Assembly: GCA_003158175.1 (NCBI GenBank)
Contig: PMHJ01000027.1
Coordinates: 22,215-81,984, forward strand
Direction of reading: 5' to 3'
Length of the DNA stretch: 59,770 nt
Source of the DNA: Candidatus Cybelea septentrionalis
Lineage (GTDB): Bacteria; Vulcanimicrobiota; Vulcanimicrobiia; Vulcanimicrobiales; Vulcanimicrobiaceae
Shown here piece after piece: positions 43,306 through 57,663 of this stretch (its first letter is position 1; the number at the start of each line of letters is the position of its first letter). The notes under the pieces are model-generated. The model was not told the origin of the DNA. It worked only from the letters and a program-made list of their open reading frames with translations, and did no database searches. A program made the translations under genes and the position numbers.

Positions 43306-44372
43306 AGTCTGGCGAGAACCGCTTGGGTGAACGCGCGCGTGGATACGTGGGCGCCGGCCGAACGCGCCACGTCGGCTGTTCGCAAACCGTCGGCGTAGGC
43401 ACCGTCGACGGCGCGCTCGATTCGAGCCGCAGACGAATCATCGGCGAGGCTGTGGCGTAGCAACATTGCGGCGGAGAGAATAGCCGCCGTTGGATTTGCA
43501 ACGTCTTTGCCGGCCAAATCGGGCGCCGTGCCGCCGATCGGCTCGTACAGGCCAAACTGCCGTCCAGCAGAGCCTCGCGAACCGAGACTGGCGCTGGGGA
43601 GCGTGCCGAGCGAACCGGTGAGAATCGCGGCTTCGTCCGAAAGGATGTCGCCGAACATATTCTCGGTGAGGATCACGTCGAAGTCGCCCGGCCGCGCCAC
43701 GAGCTGCATCGCCGCGTTGTCCACCAGCAGATGCTCGAGACGTACGTCGGGATACTGCGCCGACATCTCGGTGACGACTCGCCGCCACAATCGCGACGTC
43801 TCCAAGATATTCTGCTTATCGACCGACGTAACGTGCTTGCGCCGCCCACGCGCCAAATCGAAAGCGATGCGCGCGATGCGCTCGATCTCCGGCGCCCGAT
43901 AGATCATCGTGTCGACCGCCTCCTCGACGCCGTCTACGGTTCGCTGTTCCTTGGGCCGGCCGTAATAGATGCCGCCCGTCAGCTCGCGCACGACGATCAG
44001 ATCGAGACCGCGCACGATCTCGGGCCGCAGCGACGAGGCGTCTTCGAGTCCCGGAAAGACCCGCACGGGCCGCAAGTTCGCGTAGAGCTCGTAGTCGCGC
44101 CGCAACACGAACAGCGCGTACTCGGGGCGTTGCGCCAAAGGAAGTCCGTCGTACTCCGGCAAGCCGACGCTGCCAAAGAGGACCGCATCGCTGCGATCGC
44201 AGAGCGCTTTGGTTTCCGCAGGCAGCGCGGGGAGGCCGGCGGCAAGCGCCGCCGCACCAACCGGCGCCAGCGTGCACTCGACGTCGGGCCGGACGTGCCG
44301 CAAAACCTCGGCCGCACACTGCGTGACCTCCGGGCCGATCCCGTCGCCGGGCAACAGCGCGACGCTACTAAT
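43302..44372 (-). CDS. leuB: 3-isopropylmalate dehydrogenase
   Basis: About 356 residues; oxidatively decarboxylates 3-isopropylmalate in leucine synthesis. VALLPGDGIGPEV, RELTGGIYYG, HVTSVDKQNILETSRLW, DNAAMQLV, ENMFGDILSDEAA and PIGGTAPDLAGKD are in order. No ATG, GTG or TTG occurs ahead of VALLPGD after the divIVA stop. The best candidate is an ATT codon at 44372-44370, overlapping that stop as ATTAG. It is coupled to a cell-division operon instead of other leu genes. Confidence 0.9.
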   Translation of the reverse strand: MSSVALLPGDGIGPEVTQCAAEVLRHVRPDVECTLAPVGAAALAAGLPALPAETKALCDRSDAVLFGSVGLPEYDGLPLAQRPEYALFVLRRDYELYANLRPVRVFPGLEDASSLRPEIVRGLDLIVVRELTGGIYYGRPKEQRTVDGVEEAVDTMIYRAPEIERIARIAFDLARGRRKHVTSVDKQNILETSRLWRRVVTEMSAQYPDVRLEHLLVDNAAMQLVARPGDFDVILTENMFGDILSDEAAILTGSLGTLPSASLGSRGSAGRQFGLYEPIGGTAPDLAGKDVANPTAAILSAAMLLRHSLADDSSAARIERAVDGAYADGLRTADVARSAGAHVSTRAFTQAVLARL

Positions 44373-44922
44373 AGACTGTGATGCGCTTGGTGTCGTCGTG
44401 TTTGATCGGAGGCTCGACCGGCGCGCTGTTTTCGGCCGGCGCGGCAGGAGCCTGGAGACCGCCATTGCTTGGCGCACCCTCGGTCCGCTCGAGGAGAGCA
44501 AGATGCGTCATCAGCAGGCTGCGCAGCTCGCTTTTGGCCTTCTCCGTAGCTTCAACCGCCCGCTGCTGCTCGCGCCGAACGTCGGAGATCGTATCGCTGT
44601 AGCCGGCGATCTCGCGCTCGTTGGACAGACGCGCCTGTTCTCGGATGAGGTCGGCCTCTTTGTGCGCCGATGCCTTGACTTCGTCGGCCGTGCGCTGAGC
44701 GAGCACCAAAGTGTTTTGGAGCGACTCTTCGATCGCTTTGAAATGACTCACGCGCTCCTTGAGGTCCGCGATCTCCGCCTCGAGAGCGGCCCGCTGCTGC
44801 GCCTCGTCTTCGAGCGTCTCGATGATTTCGTCGAGAAACCTATCGACGTCGGCGCGCTCGTAGCCTTGAAGAGCCTTCTTGAAGCTCTTGTGCTGTATGT
44901 CGACTGGTGTGATCTTTTCCAT
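44368..44922 (-). CDS. divIVA: DivIVA-domain cell division/polarity protein
   Basis: A 184-residue coiled-coil protein. The N-terminal lipid-binding domain reads ITPVDIQHKSFKKALQGYER then ADVDRFLDEI, and is followed by a long coiled coil to about residue 145 and a proline/alanine-rich tail. DivIVA marks septa and poles by binding curved membrane. It follows sepF by 11 bases. Confidence 0.93.
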   Translation of the reverse strand: MEKITPVDIQHKSFKKALQGYERADVDRFLDEIIETLEDEAQQRAALEAEIADLKERVSHFKAIEESLQNTLVLAQRTADEVKASAHKEADLIREQARLSNEREIAGYSDTISDVRREQQRAVEATEKAKSELRSLLMTHLALLERTEGAPSNGGLQAPAAPAENSAPVEPPIKHDDTKRITVY

Positions 44923-44933
44923 CGCTTCGTGTC

Positions 44934-45347
44934 CTACGGTCTGTTGCCCATGAAATCGAACGTGCCGTCGGCCATCATCGAGTCGCGCAGCCCTGCGGCG
45001 TTCACGACGATGCCGGCGGGGACGACTAGATAAATGGACTCGGCAAGCTTTTGGATTTTTCCGTCGATCGTGTAAGCGACCCCCGACGTAAAATCCACAA
45101 CGCGCTGCAAAAGCGTTCGATCGGCGTTTTGCAAATTCATAATGACGACCTGCCGGTTCCGCAGTGAGTCTGCGATCTCGACGACGTCTTGATAGCTGCG
45201 CGGTGAGTAAACGCTCACCTGCGTGCCGCCGCGCCGTCCGGCGGTCGACAGCGGTACGACGCGCCCCGACGGCGCCTCGTCCTCATAAAACTCGTCTTCG
45301 TCGTCGCGAATCGAAAAAAACGAGCCGATCTTGCTGAACACGCTCAC
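44934..45347 (-). CDS. sepF: Cell division protein SepF
   Basis: A 137-residue protein that binds FtsZ and the membrane. The short N-terminal amphipathic helix (VFSKIGSFFSIRDDEDEF) and linker precede the SepF core: VSVYSPRSYQDVVEIADSLR, VIMNLQNADRTLLQRVVDF and SGVAYTIDGKIQKL. GTG 45347 overlaps the yggS stop (GTGA) and has GGGAGG five bases upstream, so the long upstream frame is not used. Confidence 0.94.
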   Translation of the reverse strand: MSVFSKIGSFFSIRDDEDEFYEDEAPSGRVVPLSTAGRRGGTQVSVYSPRSYQDVVEIADSLRNRQVVIMNLQNADRTLLQRVVDFTSGVAYTIDGKIQKLAESIYLVVPAGIVVNAAGLRDSMMADGTFDFMGNRP

Positions 45348-46021
45348 GTGTGCCTCCCATCTGTGCGCGGGCCAAAGAGCGCCTCTCCGATGCGCACCAT
45401 CGTCGAGCCGGCTCGCAGCGCTTCGCGCCAATCTCCCGACATACCGATGGAAAGCGTACTTCCACCTATGCGTGCCAAGGTCTTGGCAGCGAGCTCGAAT
45501 GCGCGCGATATTGCGTCGCTGTCGGCGCCCAGCGGTCCCATTGCCATAACGCCCTCGAGGCGCAAGCTCGCCTGGCCTCGCAGTGTTTCGGCAAGCTGGT
45601 CGGCCCGATCGGGACGACACCCAAAGCGATCGGACGGCGTAATATTGAGCTGAAGAAGCACCGGCAGCGTAGCACCGAGTTCTTGGGCCGCCCTTCCCAG
45701 CGCGACGCCCGCTTCGGCCCGATCGACGCTCTGGACGAAATCGAACGTCGCCGCGATAGCTTTCGCCTTGTTACTCTGTATGTGGCCGATGAAGTGCTTG
45801 CGCACGGCAGGCAACAGCGGAAACTTGCGGCGAGCCTCTTGCAGGTAGCTCTCACCGAGATCGGTCAAGCCGGCCTCGATCGCCTGGGCGAGCAATTCGG
45901 GGGGCTGGCGCTTGCCGACCCCGACGAGCGTGACGGCGCCCGGATCGCGACCGCCATTGCGCACTTCTTCATCGATCGCGCTGCGCAGCGCTCGGTAGCG
46001 TTCCCCGACTCCTTGCCTCAT
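45344..46021 (-). CDS. YggS family pyridoxal-phosphate homeostasis protein
   Basis: A 225-residue single-domain TIM barrel that binds PLP. The PLP lysine is in LVGVGKRQPPE, and NKAKAIAATFDFVQSVDR, SIGMSGDW and TMVRIGEALFGPR are typical. These proteins buffer free PLP and often lie beside sepF. ATGA overlap with lgt upstream and GTGA with sepF downstream. Confidence 0.93.
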   Translation of the reverse strand: MRQGVGERYRALRSAIDEEVRNGGRDPGAVTLVGVGKRQPPELLAQAIEAGLTDLGESYLQEARRKFPLLPAVRKHFIGHIQSNKAKAIAATFDFVQSVDRAEAGVALGRAAQELGATLPVLLQLNITPSDRFGCRPDRADQLAETLRGQASLRLEGVMAMGPLGADSDAISRAFELAAKTLARIGGSTLSIGMSGDWREALRAGSTMVRIGEALFGPRTDGRHT

Positions 46022-46875
46022 CCACGCGCCGGGCGCACCGGCCTGGCGTCGGTGCGCGGACCCGGCCGGGTCGCGCAGTAGACGATCCCGATTACTCCAA
46101 CCACGATCATCGGCAGGGCGTAGAGCTGGCCGCCCGTGAGGCCCATCCAGCTAAAATCGGTCTGCCGCCACATCTCCGCGACCGTTCGCGTGATCCCGTA
46201 GCACGTGAACCAGGTCCACGCAACGACGCCGTCTTTGGGCTTGAGCCGGTAAACGATCAAGAGGATCGGCAGCGTCAGGATGTCGAGAATCGCCTCGTAA
46301 ATCTGGGAAGGGTGACGATATGTCGCAACGCCGTTGATCAGCGGTGCGGAGGGGAAGACCAGGCACCAGGGATGGTCGGGACGGCAGACGTCCCCCCACA
46401 GCTCGTCGTTGATAAAGTTCACGATCCGCACCAGTGTGATGCCGACCGGTAGCATCATCACGACTTCGTCGCCGACGACCACGTATTTCAGACCCGGATG
46501 CTGCCGAATGAACAGCCAGATCGCCACGAGCACGCCGATCAATCCCCCGTGGAAGGCCATCCCGCCGTTCCAGACCGCGATAAAGTTTACCGGGTTGGAA
46601 AAATAAAACGAGGCGTCGTGCTTGCTGATGATGTCGTTGATGACGAAGAAAGTTCGCCCGCCGACGAGCACGCCGATCAGCGCATAGAAGAGAAAATCCT
46701 GAATCTGCTGCTTTGTGAGGCCCAGGCGGCGCAGCCCGGCCGGACGGCTCATCCACAGATAGACGCAGAGGAACGCCACCAAATAGGCGATCCCGTACCA
46801 GTGGATGCCGAATCGCGGACCGAGATGAATCGCGACCGGGTCGATGTTTGTCGGATAGGTGAACCAGTGCTGCAT
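46018..46875 (-). CDS. lgt: Prolipoprotein diacylglyceryl transferase
   Basis: A 285-residue, seven-helix inner-membrane enzyme that attaches diacylglycerol to lipobox cysteines. GMAFHGGLIGVLVA carries the conserved histidine-glycine motif, and RIVNFINDELWG the key arginine/glutamate segment; HPSQIYEAILD follows. Several lipoproteins in the window are potential substrates. It starts the lgt-yggS-sepF-divIVA-leuB transcript and diverges from ccdA with only 20 bp between starts. Confidence 0.95.
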   Translation of the reverse strand: MQHWFTYPTNIDPVAIHLGPRFGIHWYGIAYLVAFLCVYLWMSRPAGLRRLGLTKQQIQDFLFYALIGVLVGGRTFFVINDIISKHDASFYFSNPVNFIAVWNGGMAFHGGLIGVLVAIWLFIRQHPGLKYVVVGDEVVMMLPVGITLVRIVNFINDELWGDVCRPDHPWCLVFPSAPLINGVATYRHPSQIYEAILDILTLPILLIVYRLKPKDGVVAWTWFTCYGITRTVAEMWRQTDFSWMGLTGGQLYALPMIVVGVIGIVYCATRPGPRTDARPVRPARG

Positions 46876-46895
46876 TTATAACAATCTTTTGACTG

Positions 46896-47627
46896 ATGAC
46901 CGCGACGACACATATCACCGCCGGCATCGCCTTCCTTGCGGGCCTCGTTTCCTTCGTTTCGCCGTGCGTCCTTCCGATGGTACCGGCCTACCTCTCGCTG
47001 CTCACCGGAGAGAGTCTCGAAGACCTCAAGAACGAGCCTACCGCTCGCGCGCGAGCGCAAACGATGGCGCACGCCGTCGCGTTCGTCGTCGGATTCAGCC
47101 TAATTTTCGTCGGATTGGGGCTCAGCGCCAGCGCGATCGGCGGAGCGCTGGCCGCAAACCGCGTGCTGATCGCGCAGATCGGGGGTGTGCTCGTCGTCAT
47201 TTTGGGCTTGCACATGATGGGCATGCTACGCATTCCCGTCCTGATGATGGATGCGCGCCTGCACCTTCAACACGACCGCCGCACGCTATGGACCTCCGGC
47301 TTGGTCGGCATCGCGTTCGCGGCCGGCTGGTCGCCTTGCATCGGCCCGATTCTCGCCGGCATTCTGGCCATTGCGTCGCAGCAGCACGGCGCCGCGGCCG
47401 CACTGCTGCTTTCCTGTTACTGTCTCGGCCTGGCGCTGCCGTTTCTCGCAACCGCGATGGCAATCGGCTTCGTTCTTCCGTTGCTCGCCCGTATCAAATC
47501 CTCGCTACACGTGATCGAGTTTGCCTCGGGTGCCTTTCTCGTCGTCGTCGGTTTGATTCTCGTTAACAATGCGTTCCTCAACGTCGCAGGATGGTTCTAT
47601 CAATTTGTACCGCAACCGAATCTTTAG
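46896..47627 (+). CDS. ccdA: CcdA-type thiol:disulfide electron carrier
   Basis: A 243-residue, six-helix DsbD/CcdA-family membrane protein which moves electrons across the membrane for cytochrome c maturation. The paired cysteines are in VSFVSPCVLPMVPAYLS and AAGWSPCIGPILAG. ATG 46896 has no Shine-Dalgarno. A TATAAC box at 46877-46882 lies only 13 bases upstream, so the transcript may be leaderless. Confidence 0.92.
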   Translation: MTATTHITAGIAFLAGLVSFVSPCVLPMVPAYLSLLTGESLEDLKNEPTARARAQTMAHAVAFVVGFSLIFVGLGLSASAIGGALAANRVLIAQIGGVLVVILGLHMMGMLRIPVLMMDARLHLQHDRRTLWTSGLVGIAFAAGWSPCIGPILAGILAIASQQHGAAAALLLSCYCLGLALPFLATAMAIGFVLPLLARIKSSLHVIEFASGAFLVVVGLILVNNAFLNVAGWFYQFVPQPNL

Positions 47628-48070
47628 CCTAAAACAGACGCTCATTATTGCGGCCGCGGCGATCGCCGTGCTCTGGGCCGACCAATACACAAAGCACCTG
47701 ATCGTCAACCTCTGCTTCCCCGACGTCCCGGCGTGCCGTACGATCATCCCGAATTTCTTGAGATGGACGTACGAGCGCAACGTCCACGGCGCGTTCGGCC
47801 TCTTCGGCAGCAGCGCCGTCATGCTGATCGGGATGGCGATCGTCGTACTCGTGCTCTTTTGGTTCAGCTTCCGGGAAGCCGCAGCGCGTTCGCAGACCGT
47901 TCGGATTGCGTTCGGCATGATCGTCGGCGGGGCGATCGGCAATGTCGTCGATCGCCTGCACTACGGGTACGTCATCGACTTCATCGACTTTTACCGCATT
48001 TGGCCGAATATCTTCAACGTTGCCGACTCGTGCATCACGGTCGGCGTCGGCCTTCTGCTGCTTTCGAGCC

Positions 48071-48093
<23 letters not shown>
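47605..48093 (+). CDS. lspA: Lipoprotein signal peptidase II
   Basis: About 162 residues with four helices; an aspartyl protease cleaving signal peptides of diacylated lipoproteins. The catalytic aspartates are in GGAIGNVVDRLHYGYVIDF and IFNVADSCITVG. The N-terminal ADQYTKHLI is also typical. TTG 47605 overlaps ccdA by 23 bases; the exact start is uncertain. It works directly after Lgt, encoded 1 kb away on the other strand. Confidence 0.93.
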
Positions 48094-53005
<4,912 letters not shown>

Positions 53006-53006
<1 letters not shown>

Positions 53007-54088
53007 CACTCGTCGCCTAAGAGCTCGCCGAGGACCTCGAAGTTTCGCTCCGCGGCCGCTTGGACGACCGGGAGGCGCGCCGCCAGCGCAGCCGTGAGGC
53101 GTTCGCGCTCCGAGACGAGCCGGTCGACGAGCTCGTCGATTGCGCCGTCGCTTGGGCGCGGTCTGCCTGGAATCCAGAGTGGCGGCAGAGGATAGTCCAG
53201 ATCCTCGCAGAGCGCGGCCACTTTTGGATCGTACGGTACGGCAAGAAATGGGACGGCGAAGCGCGCGGCGAGAACTAGCGCGTGCAGACGCATCCCGATC
53301 GCGAAGCGGGCGCCCTGCAGAATCGCCGCTGTCTTTTCGAGCGAGCATTCGGGGAGGAGCACGGGGGCCGACGAGCACGCGCGAATGACGTCGGTCGACA
53401 GGGCAGCATCGGGAGCGCCTCCCAGCGGCAAAAATGCAGCACGCACGTTGTGGCGCTCGGCGAGGCGATCGACGGCTCGGGCCAGGACGGGTATCCCGTC
53501 CCGGAACGACGCGACCTTTCGCACGCTGATCACGGCGTAAGCGCCGCTCTCCGGTCCAAGCCCGTCGGCCGCAAGATCGTCACGCGGTGCAGGCCGGTCG
53601 TATAAGAAGACGGGATCCGCGGTGCGTTCGACTGGTGCGTCGGGCAGGAGATGCTTGAGCAGCCGCAGCGACCGTTCGTCGCGAACGGTTGCGCGATCGA
53701 GGCCCTTGCAGAACCCTCGTACCACCCAGCGTCCCCAAAAATCGAGCGGTCCGATGGATTGCGCGAAGATCATCGCTTTGCGTCCGGTTCGAATCGCTTC
53801 GCGCACGACCGCAGCGTAATAGAGTAGGCTGCGCAGGCTCGTCTCGTTTTGCAAGAGACCGCCGCCGCCGGAGAGCACGACGTCGGCCCGTCCGATGGCC
53901 GTGCGAACGGCGCGCCAGTCCCATCGGGGCGTCGCATCGACGCGATAGGCGGCCGCGGTGCGCTGCGGGGTTGCCGACAGCACCTCGATCGATGCCGCGG
54001 GAAAGTCCCGGCGCAGCCGCTCGACTATGACCTCGAGCAGCGCTTCGTCGCCCAAATTGCCAAAACCGTAGTAACCAGAGATCAGCAC
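53006..54088 (-). CDS. csaB: Polysaccharide pyruvyl transferase CsaB
   Basis: A 360-residue GT-B-like enzyme adding pyruvate ketals to cell-wall polysaccharide, to which SLH-domain surface proteins bind. LISGYYGFGNLGDEALLEVI, VLSGGGGLLQ, FAQSIGPL and GMRLHALVLAARFAVPFLAV are family features. GTG 54088 is preceded by GAAGGGG, which is part of a repeat copy. The next gene upstream is its usual partner DUF5693. Confidence 0.93.
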
Positions 54089-54094
54089 GCGCGC

Positions 54095-54118
54095 CCCTTC
54101 GACTGAAGGGCTCAGGAT
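54095..54118. repeat. Dispersed repeat between DUF5693 gene and csaB
   Basis: CCCCTTCGACTGAAGGGCTC then AGGA; a shortened copy. It encodes the DUF5693 stop codon (TGA 54114-54112) on the minus strand and supplies the purine-rich stretch ahead of the csaB start. Confidence 0.6.
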
Positions 54119-56115
54119 AAACTCCGCCGGTAGATGCTGCGCCGATAGATCCAGATTAGCACCGCTCCAACGATCGCGCCCGCCACGAGCCCGTTGACGA
54201 TTCGCAAGACTGAAATCTCAATCGGGGTGTGCAGATGCGAAAACGTGTCGATGACGTCTCCAATCCCCACCCCTATGCAGAGTGCCAAGAGCCATCCAAT
54301 CGCGCGCCGGTGCGGCGGCAGCAGCGCCGGCAGCAGCATCATGGCGGGAAAGCCGATTAAGAACTCTTTGAAGCGCGGACGGACGCTCAGCGTGGCGGTC
54401 AGCACGTGGCGAAACGCGAGCTCGAAGGCCGAAGGCGAGACTTCGCTGTCGTTGCCGCTGCGCACGAGCATCAACGCGCCGGCAGCGATGATCGCGACGC
54501 CCGCCAAGAGCTGATAGGTCAATACCGGCGAGAGAAAGACGTCGCGCGGACGCTCGACGCCCGAGCCGAAGCGCCGGTCGAACAGGTACAGCGTCAGCGC
54601 AATGAGCGGCGGGAGCGCCAGGACGAGCCGGACGCCTCGAAAGCGCTCGATCTCCTCCATTGCCAGCGGCGCGCTCATGATGCCGACGACGACGAGCGCG
54701 CCGAGCAGCGCGACGCCCGTCGCCGCCAGGGTCCAGCCCAGGCTGCGGACGAGCTGCGTGCCGGCGCCGCTTGCAGGCGTTTCAGTCCAAGCGGGAATCA
54801 AAATCAGGATTGCGGCCGTCGCGAAGAGCAGTGCGCCGGCGAGCGCAATAGCGGAGCGCGCGAACGCATCGTGGTGCGTTAGCAGCCCTACCAGATAGAG
54901 CGCGATCGTCGCGCCGTAAGCGATGGCGGCGATCCGCCGCCCGTACAAGCCGAAGAATTCGAGCAGCAGGACGAAGATCGACGGTACGGCCAGTGCCGCC
55001 AGCCCTACGAGAAGCCGATTGTTTCCGCGGTAGGCTGGAATCGGCGTGGCGCGCCCGAGGCGAAAGCCGTCGGCGCGCAGCTGATCCGCGATCTGCTTGA
55101 CCATTTCGACGTTGGTCGCTTCGACCGAAAGATCTCCGTCTTGGTGCGCCCACGGACGTAAGTACGCGACCCGGACGTTGCGCTCGCGAACGCCCAAAAC
55201 GTATCGCGCGACGACCTCGTCGAGCTTGAGCTTATCCAGCTCGGTTTTGGCGATGGCCTGAACGCGAACCGTGCGGCCCGGAATGAGCCGCGCGAGGGCG
55301 TCGTTACCCTTCTGCACTTGACTGGGATCGTACGTCTCGATCGACCCGAAGTTGAAGACGTGGCGTTTGAAGGTCTCCGCCGTATCCTCCAGACGATCGG
55401 GATAGCCGGCAACCGCATTGCTCAACCCGAAGAAAATAACCGTCGAGACCTTCGGATCGTGGGCAAGCACGTCGTCGAAAAGCGCTTCGATCTGCGGTGC
55501 ACGAAAACGCTCGTCATTTTGGAAGCGCGGAACCACCAGTAGGCCGAGGCGGTGTGCCAGCGCGATTTCATCCGTAGGGATGCCTAACCCAATCGCGTTG
55601 AAATAATCGATTTGCGTCCGAACCTCGACGAGCCAGGGGCGAGTCGCCCGCAAGACCCGCACGGTTTTGGGGCTAAAATGCAGCGAGAGCTGGGCCAAAT
55701 AGCGTCGATAGGTCGCCGAATCGGATATCAGGAGATAGATCGCGCCGGCGTCGACGCGCCGGCCGTCGACCAAAGAGGCCAGCAAGGGATCGCGTAGGGG
55801 GGAGAGGCGCGACTGATTGAGGAGCGCCGCCCCGGTCGTCGCATAAGACTTTCCGTTATAGCCGACGTTCGCGCCGAGCTCTTCCGTGAGGGCCAGCGAG
55901 GTCAGCCCCGCGCGCCGGAGCGCGATCAGGAGTGCGGCGGGATTATAGTTGTACGAGCGCGCGAGAGCGTCGAGGTCGCTGAAATCCATGGCGAGTTCGA
56001 CGCGGTTCGCGTGCGACTCCGTGCGAACGCGAAATGCCGCGACGGCCAGCGAGGCGATCAGCGCAACGAGCAAGACGATTGCCGCGTAGCGCGTCCTGGG
56101 AGTAAAAAGAGTCAC
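54112..56115 (-). CDS. DUF5693 family membrane protein
   Basis: A 667-residue protein with one N-terminal helix, an outside domain of about 330 residues (ELAMDFSDLDALARSYNYNP; GLSNAVAGYP; VRVAYLRPW) and about eight C-terminal helices. This family is commonly paired with csaB in Firmicutes and Deinococcus-like genomes. A role in exporting or assembling the pyruvylated wall polymer is an inference from that pairing. GTG 56115 is the start; it has no clear ribosome site. Confidence 0.82.
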   Translation of the reverse strand: MTLFTPRTRYAAIVLLVALIASLAVAAFRVRTESHANRVELAMDFSDLDALARSYNYNPAALLIALRRAGLTSLALTEELGANVGYNGKSYATTGAALLNQSRLSPLRDPLLASLVDGRRVDAGAIYLLISDSATYRRYLAQLSLHFSPKTVRVLRATRPWLVEVRTQIDYFNAIGLGIPTDEIALAHRLGLLVVPRFQNDERFRAPQIEALFDDVLAHDPKVSTVIFFGLSNAVAGYPDRLEDTAETFKRHVFNFGSIETYDPSQVQKGNDALARLIPGRTVRVQAIAKTELDKLKLDEVVARYVLGVRERNVRVAYLRPWAHQDGDLSVEATNVEMVKQIADQLRADGFRLGRATPIPAYRGNNRLLVGLAALAVPSIFVLLLEFFGLYGRRIAAIAYGATIALYLVGLLTHHDAFARSAIALAGALLFATAAILILIPAWTETPASGAGTQLVRSLGWTLAATGVALLGALVVVGIMSAPLAMEEIERFRGVRLVLALPPLIALTLYLFDRRFGSGVERPRDVFLSPVLTYQLLAGVAIIAAGALMLVRSGNDSEVSPSAFELAFRHVLTATLSVRPRFKEFLIGFPAMMLLPALLPPHRRAIGWLLALCIGVGIGDVIDTFSHLHTPIEISVLRIVNGLVAGAIVGAVLIWIYRRSIYRRSLS

Positions 56116-56347
56116 GAAGCGGGTGTCTTCGCCCAGCGGCGCAATTTTTCTGCCACGGAATCACAGAAGGGCTCGCCATAGGCGAGCCCTCCTGCCGTCG
56201 CGTATGCGCGGTGCCCTTTTTGTCGGGCCACGCATACCGGGTGTGGGCGACGCTTGTTGTGTCATCGCGTACGCTCGCTGCCCACGAATCGAGTGACGCG
56301 GAAGCTCGGCCTTCAAGGGTAGCAGATTATTACCTCCAGGGGAAGCG
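56116..56347. other. Intergenic region with a 10-bp hairpin
   Basis: AGGGCTCGCC (56168-56177), ATA loop and GGCGAGCCCT (56181-56190) make a perfect stem. It may end the transcript from the ECHDC3-like gene before the DUF5693 gene. There is no T-run. Otherwise I see nothing recognisable here. Confidence 0.5.
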
Positions 56348-57130
56348 TCACCATTTCGGCGCGCGCTTTTCGAGAAACGCGCTGATGCCTTCGCGCGCAT
56401 CGGCCTCGAGTGCGTTTTCCGTCATAACTCTCTTGGTGTAATCGTATGCGGATGCTTGATCGAGATCGATCTGCGCATAAAACGCCGCTTTGCCGATGCC
56501 GACGACCGTTGCACTCGCCGATGCGATTTCGCGCGCGAGCGCGAGCGTCTCGGCGTGGAGACTCTCCGGTGCAACGACGCGATTGATCAAGCCCCAGTCG
56601 AGTGCCGTCTGCGCGTCGATTGGCTTGCCCGTCAGGAGCATCTCCATTGCGCGCTTGCGCCCGATCGAACGCGAGAGCGGGACCATCGGCGTACTGCAGA
56701 ACAAGCCGATGCGCACGCCGGGGGTCGCGAACGTCGCCCCCGTCGACGCTACGGCGAGATCGCACGCGGCAACAAGCTGACAGCCCGCGGCGGTTGCCAC
56801 TTTTTCGACCTCCGCGATGACCGGTTGCGGAACGCCTTCGATGCGCGCCATCAAAGCGACGCAGGCGTCGAAGATGAGGCGATAGGTCTCGACATCGCGG
56901 TCCAACAGCTCGCGCAGGTCGTGACCTGCGCTAAAGGCGGGGCCCTCTCCCCGCAGGACGATGGCGCGAACGCCGGCCTCTTGCCCGACCGCAGCCAGCG
57001 CGGCGTCGAGCTCACGCATCATACTTAATGAGAGCGCGTTGCGTTTTTCGGGGCGGTTCATGGTGATGACGGCGATCTCGCCGTCACGCGCTGCGGTGAT
57101 TTCGATGTACGCCGGTTTTACCGTAGGCAT
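56348..57130 (-). CDS. ECHDC3-like enoyl-CoA hydratase/isomerase family protein
   Basis: A 260-residue crotonase-fold protein. FSAGHDLREL supplies the oxyanion hole, but the positions of the two catalytic glutamates read ATAAGCQLVAACD and TPGVRIGLFCSTP, as in the ECHDC3 subgroup. It may therefore not be a true hydratase. ATG 57130 has GGGAG nine bases upstream and lies 2 bases behind the preceding gene. The frame extends upstream for over 500 bases but only as antisense-like arginine-rich sequence. Confidence 0.88.
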   Translation of the reverse strand: MPTVKPAYIEITAARDGEIAVITMNRPEKRNALSLSMMRELDAALAAVGQEAGVRAIVLRGEGPAFSAGHDLRELLDRDVETYRLIFDACVALMARIEGVPQPVIAEVEKVATAAGCQLVAACDLAVASTGATFATPGVRIGLFCSTPMVPLSRSIGRKRAMEMLLTGKPIDAQTALDWGLINRVVAPESLHAETLALAREIASASATVVGIGKAAFYAQIDLDQASAYDYTKRVMTENALEADAREGISAFLEKRAPKW

Positions 57131-57132
57131 TC

Positions 57133-57630
57133 TCACTCCCTCGGCGGCGCCGAGGATGGCGATGGCGAGGCCGACGGCGATGATGGCGGAGCGGACGGTA
57201 CGACCGCGCGCATGGCTTTCGCCCACGGCGGGTCGGCTTTCGTCGAGACGCCGCGGTGCAGGTAGGCGCGGCTCTCGGCTCCGTACCGTGAGCGCGGAAA
57301 GTGCCCCTTCACGTAGACGTAGAGCGTGACGGCGTGATCGCGCGCAACGTTGCCGGGAAGTTCGGCATAGAGCCCCGCGATAAGAAACCCCGTCGACGCG
57401 AGCCAAGGATCCGTTGGGTAGCGCGCAGCCCACTGATCGAACGAATCTTCCGTGAGAAGCAGCAGATGCTCCGCCTGTTCGGGGAGGAGCCGATGCGCCT
57501 CGTATCGCTTCTTGAGCTGCATCGTTTCGTAGCGGACGCGTAACGCGCTCATCTTGAACTTGCCGAAGTATTCGTCGGCCGGCGCGCTCGTAACGGCAAG
57601 TTGGGAAAGCAGGACGGCGCAGGTAAGCAT
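57133..57630 (-). CDS. Exported protein with helical, TPR-like region
   Basis: A 165-residue protein with a signal peptide (MLTCAVLLSQLAVTSAPA). The mature part is helical (QLKKRYEAHRLLPEQAEHLL; FDQWAARYPTDPWLAST; YVYVKGHFPRSRYGAESRAY), like the paired helices of TPR or outer-membrane lipoprotein assembly factors, and ends in a serine/proline tail. The family is not recognised. It shares a transcript with the ECHDC3-like gene. Confidence 0.7.
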   Translation of the reverse strand: MLTCAVLLSQLAVTSAPADEYFGKFKMSALRVRYETMQLKKRYEAHRLLPEQAEHLLLLTEDSFDQWAARYPTDPWLASTGFLIAGLYAELPGNVARDHAVTLYVYVKGHFPRSRYGAESRAYLHRGVSTKADPPWAKAMRAVVPSAPPSSPSASPSPSSAPPRE

Positions 57631-57663
57631 GTCCGGCTTTACCCGAAAAATGGGCGATGATTG

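Noticed and set aside
53007..53378. N-terminal extension of IleS
   Set aside because: Shadow of csaB; the IleS start MDYRSTLNLP matches the family and overlaps the csaB stop.
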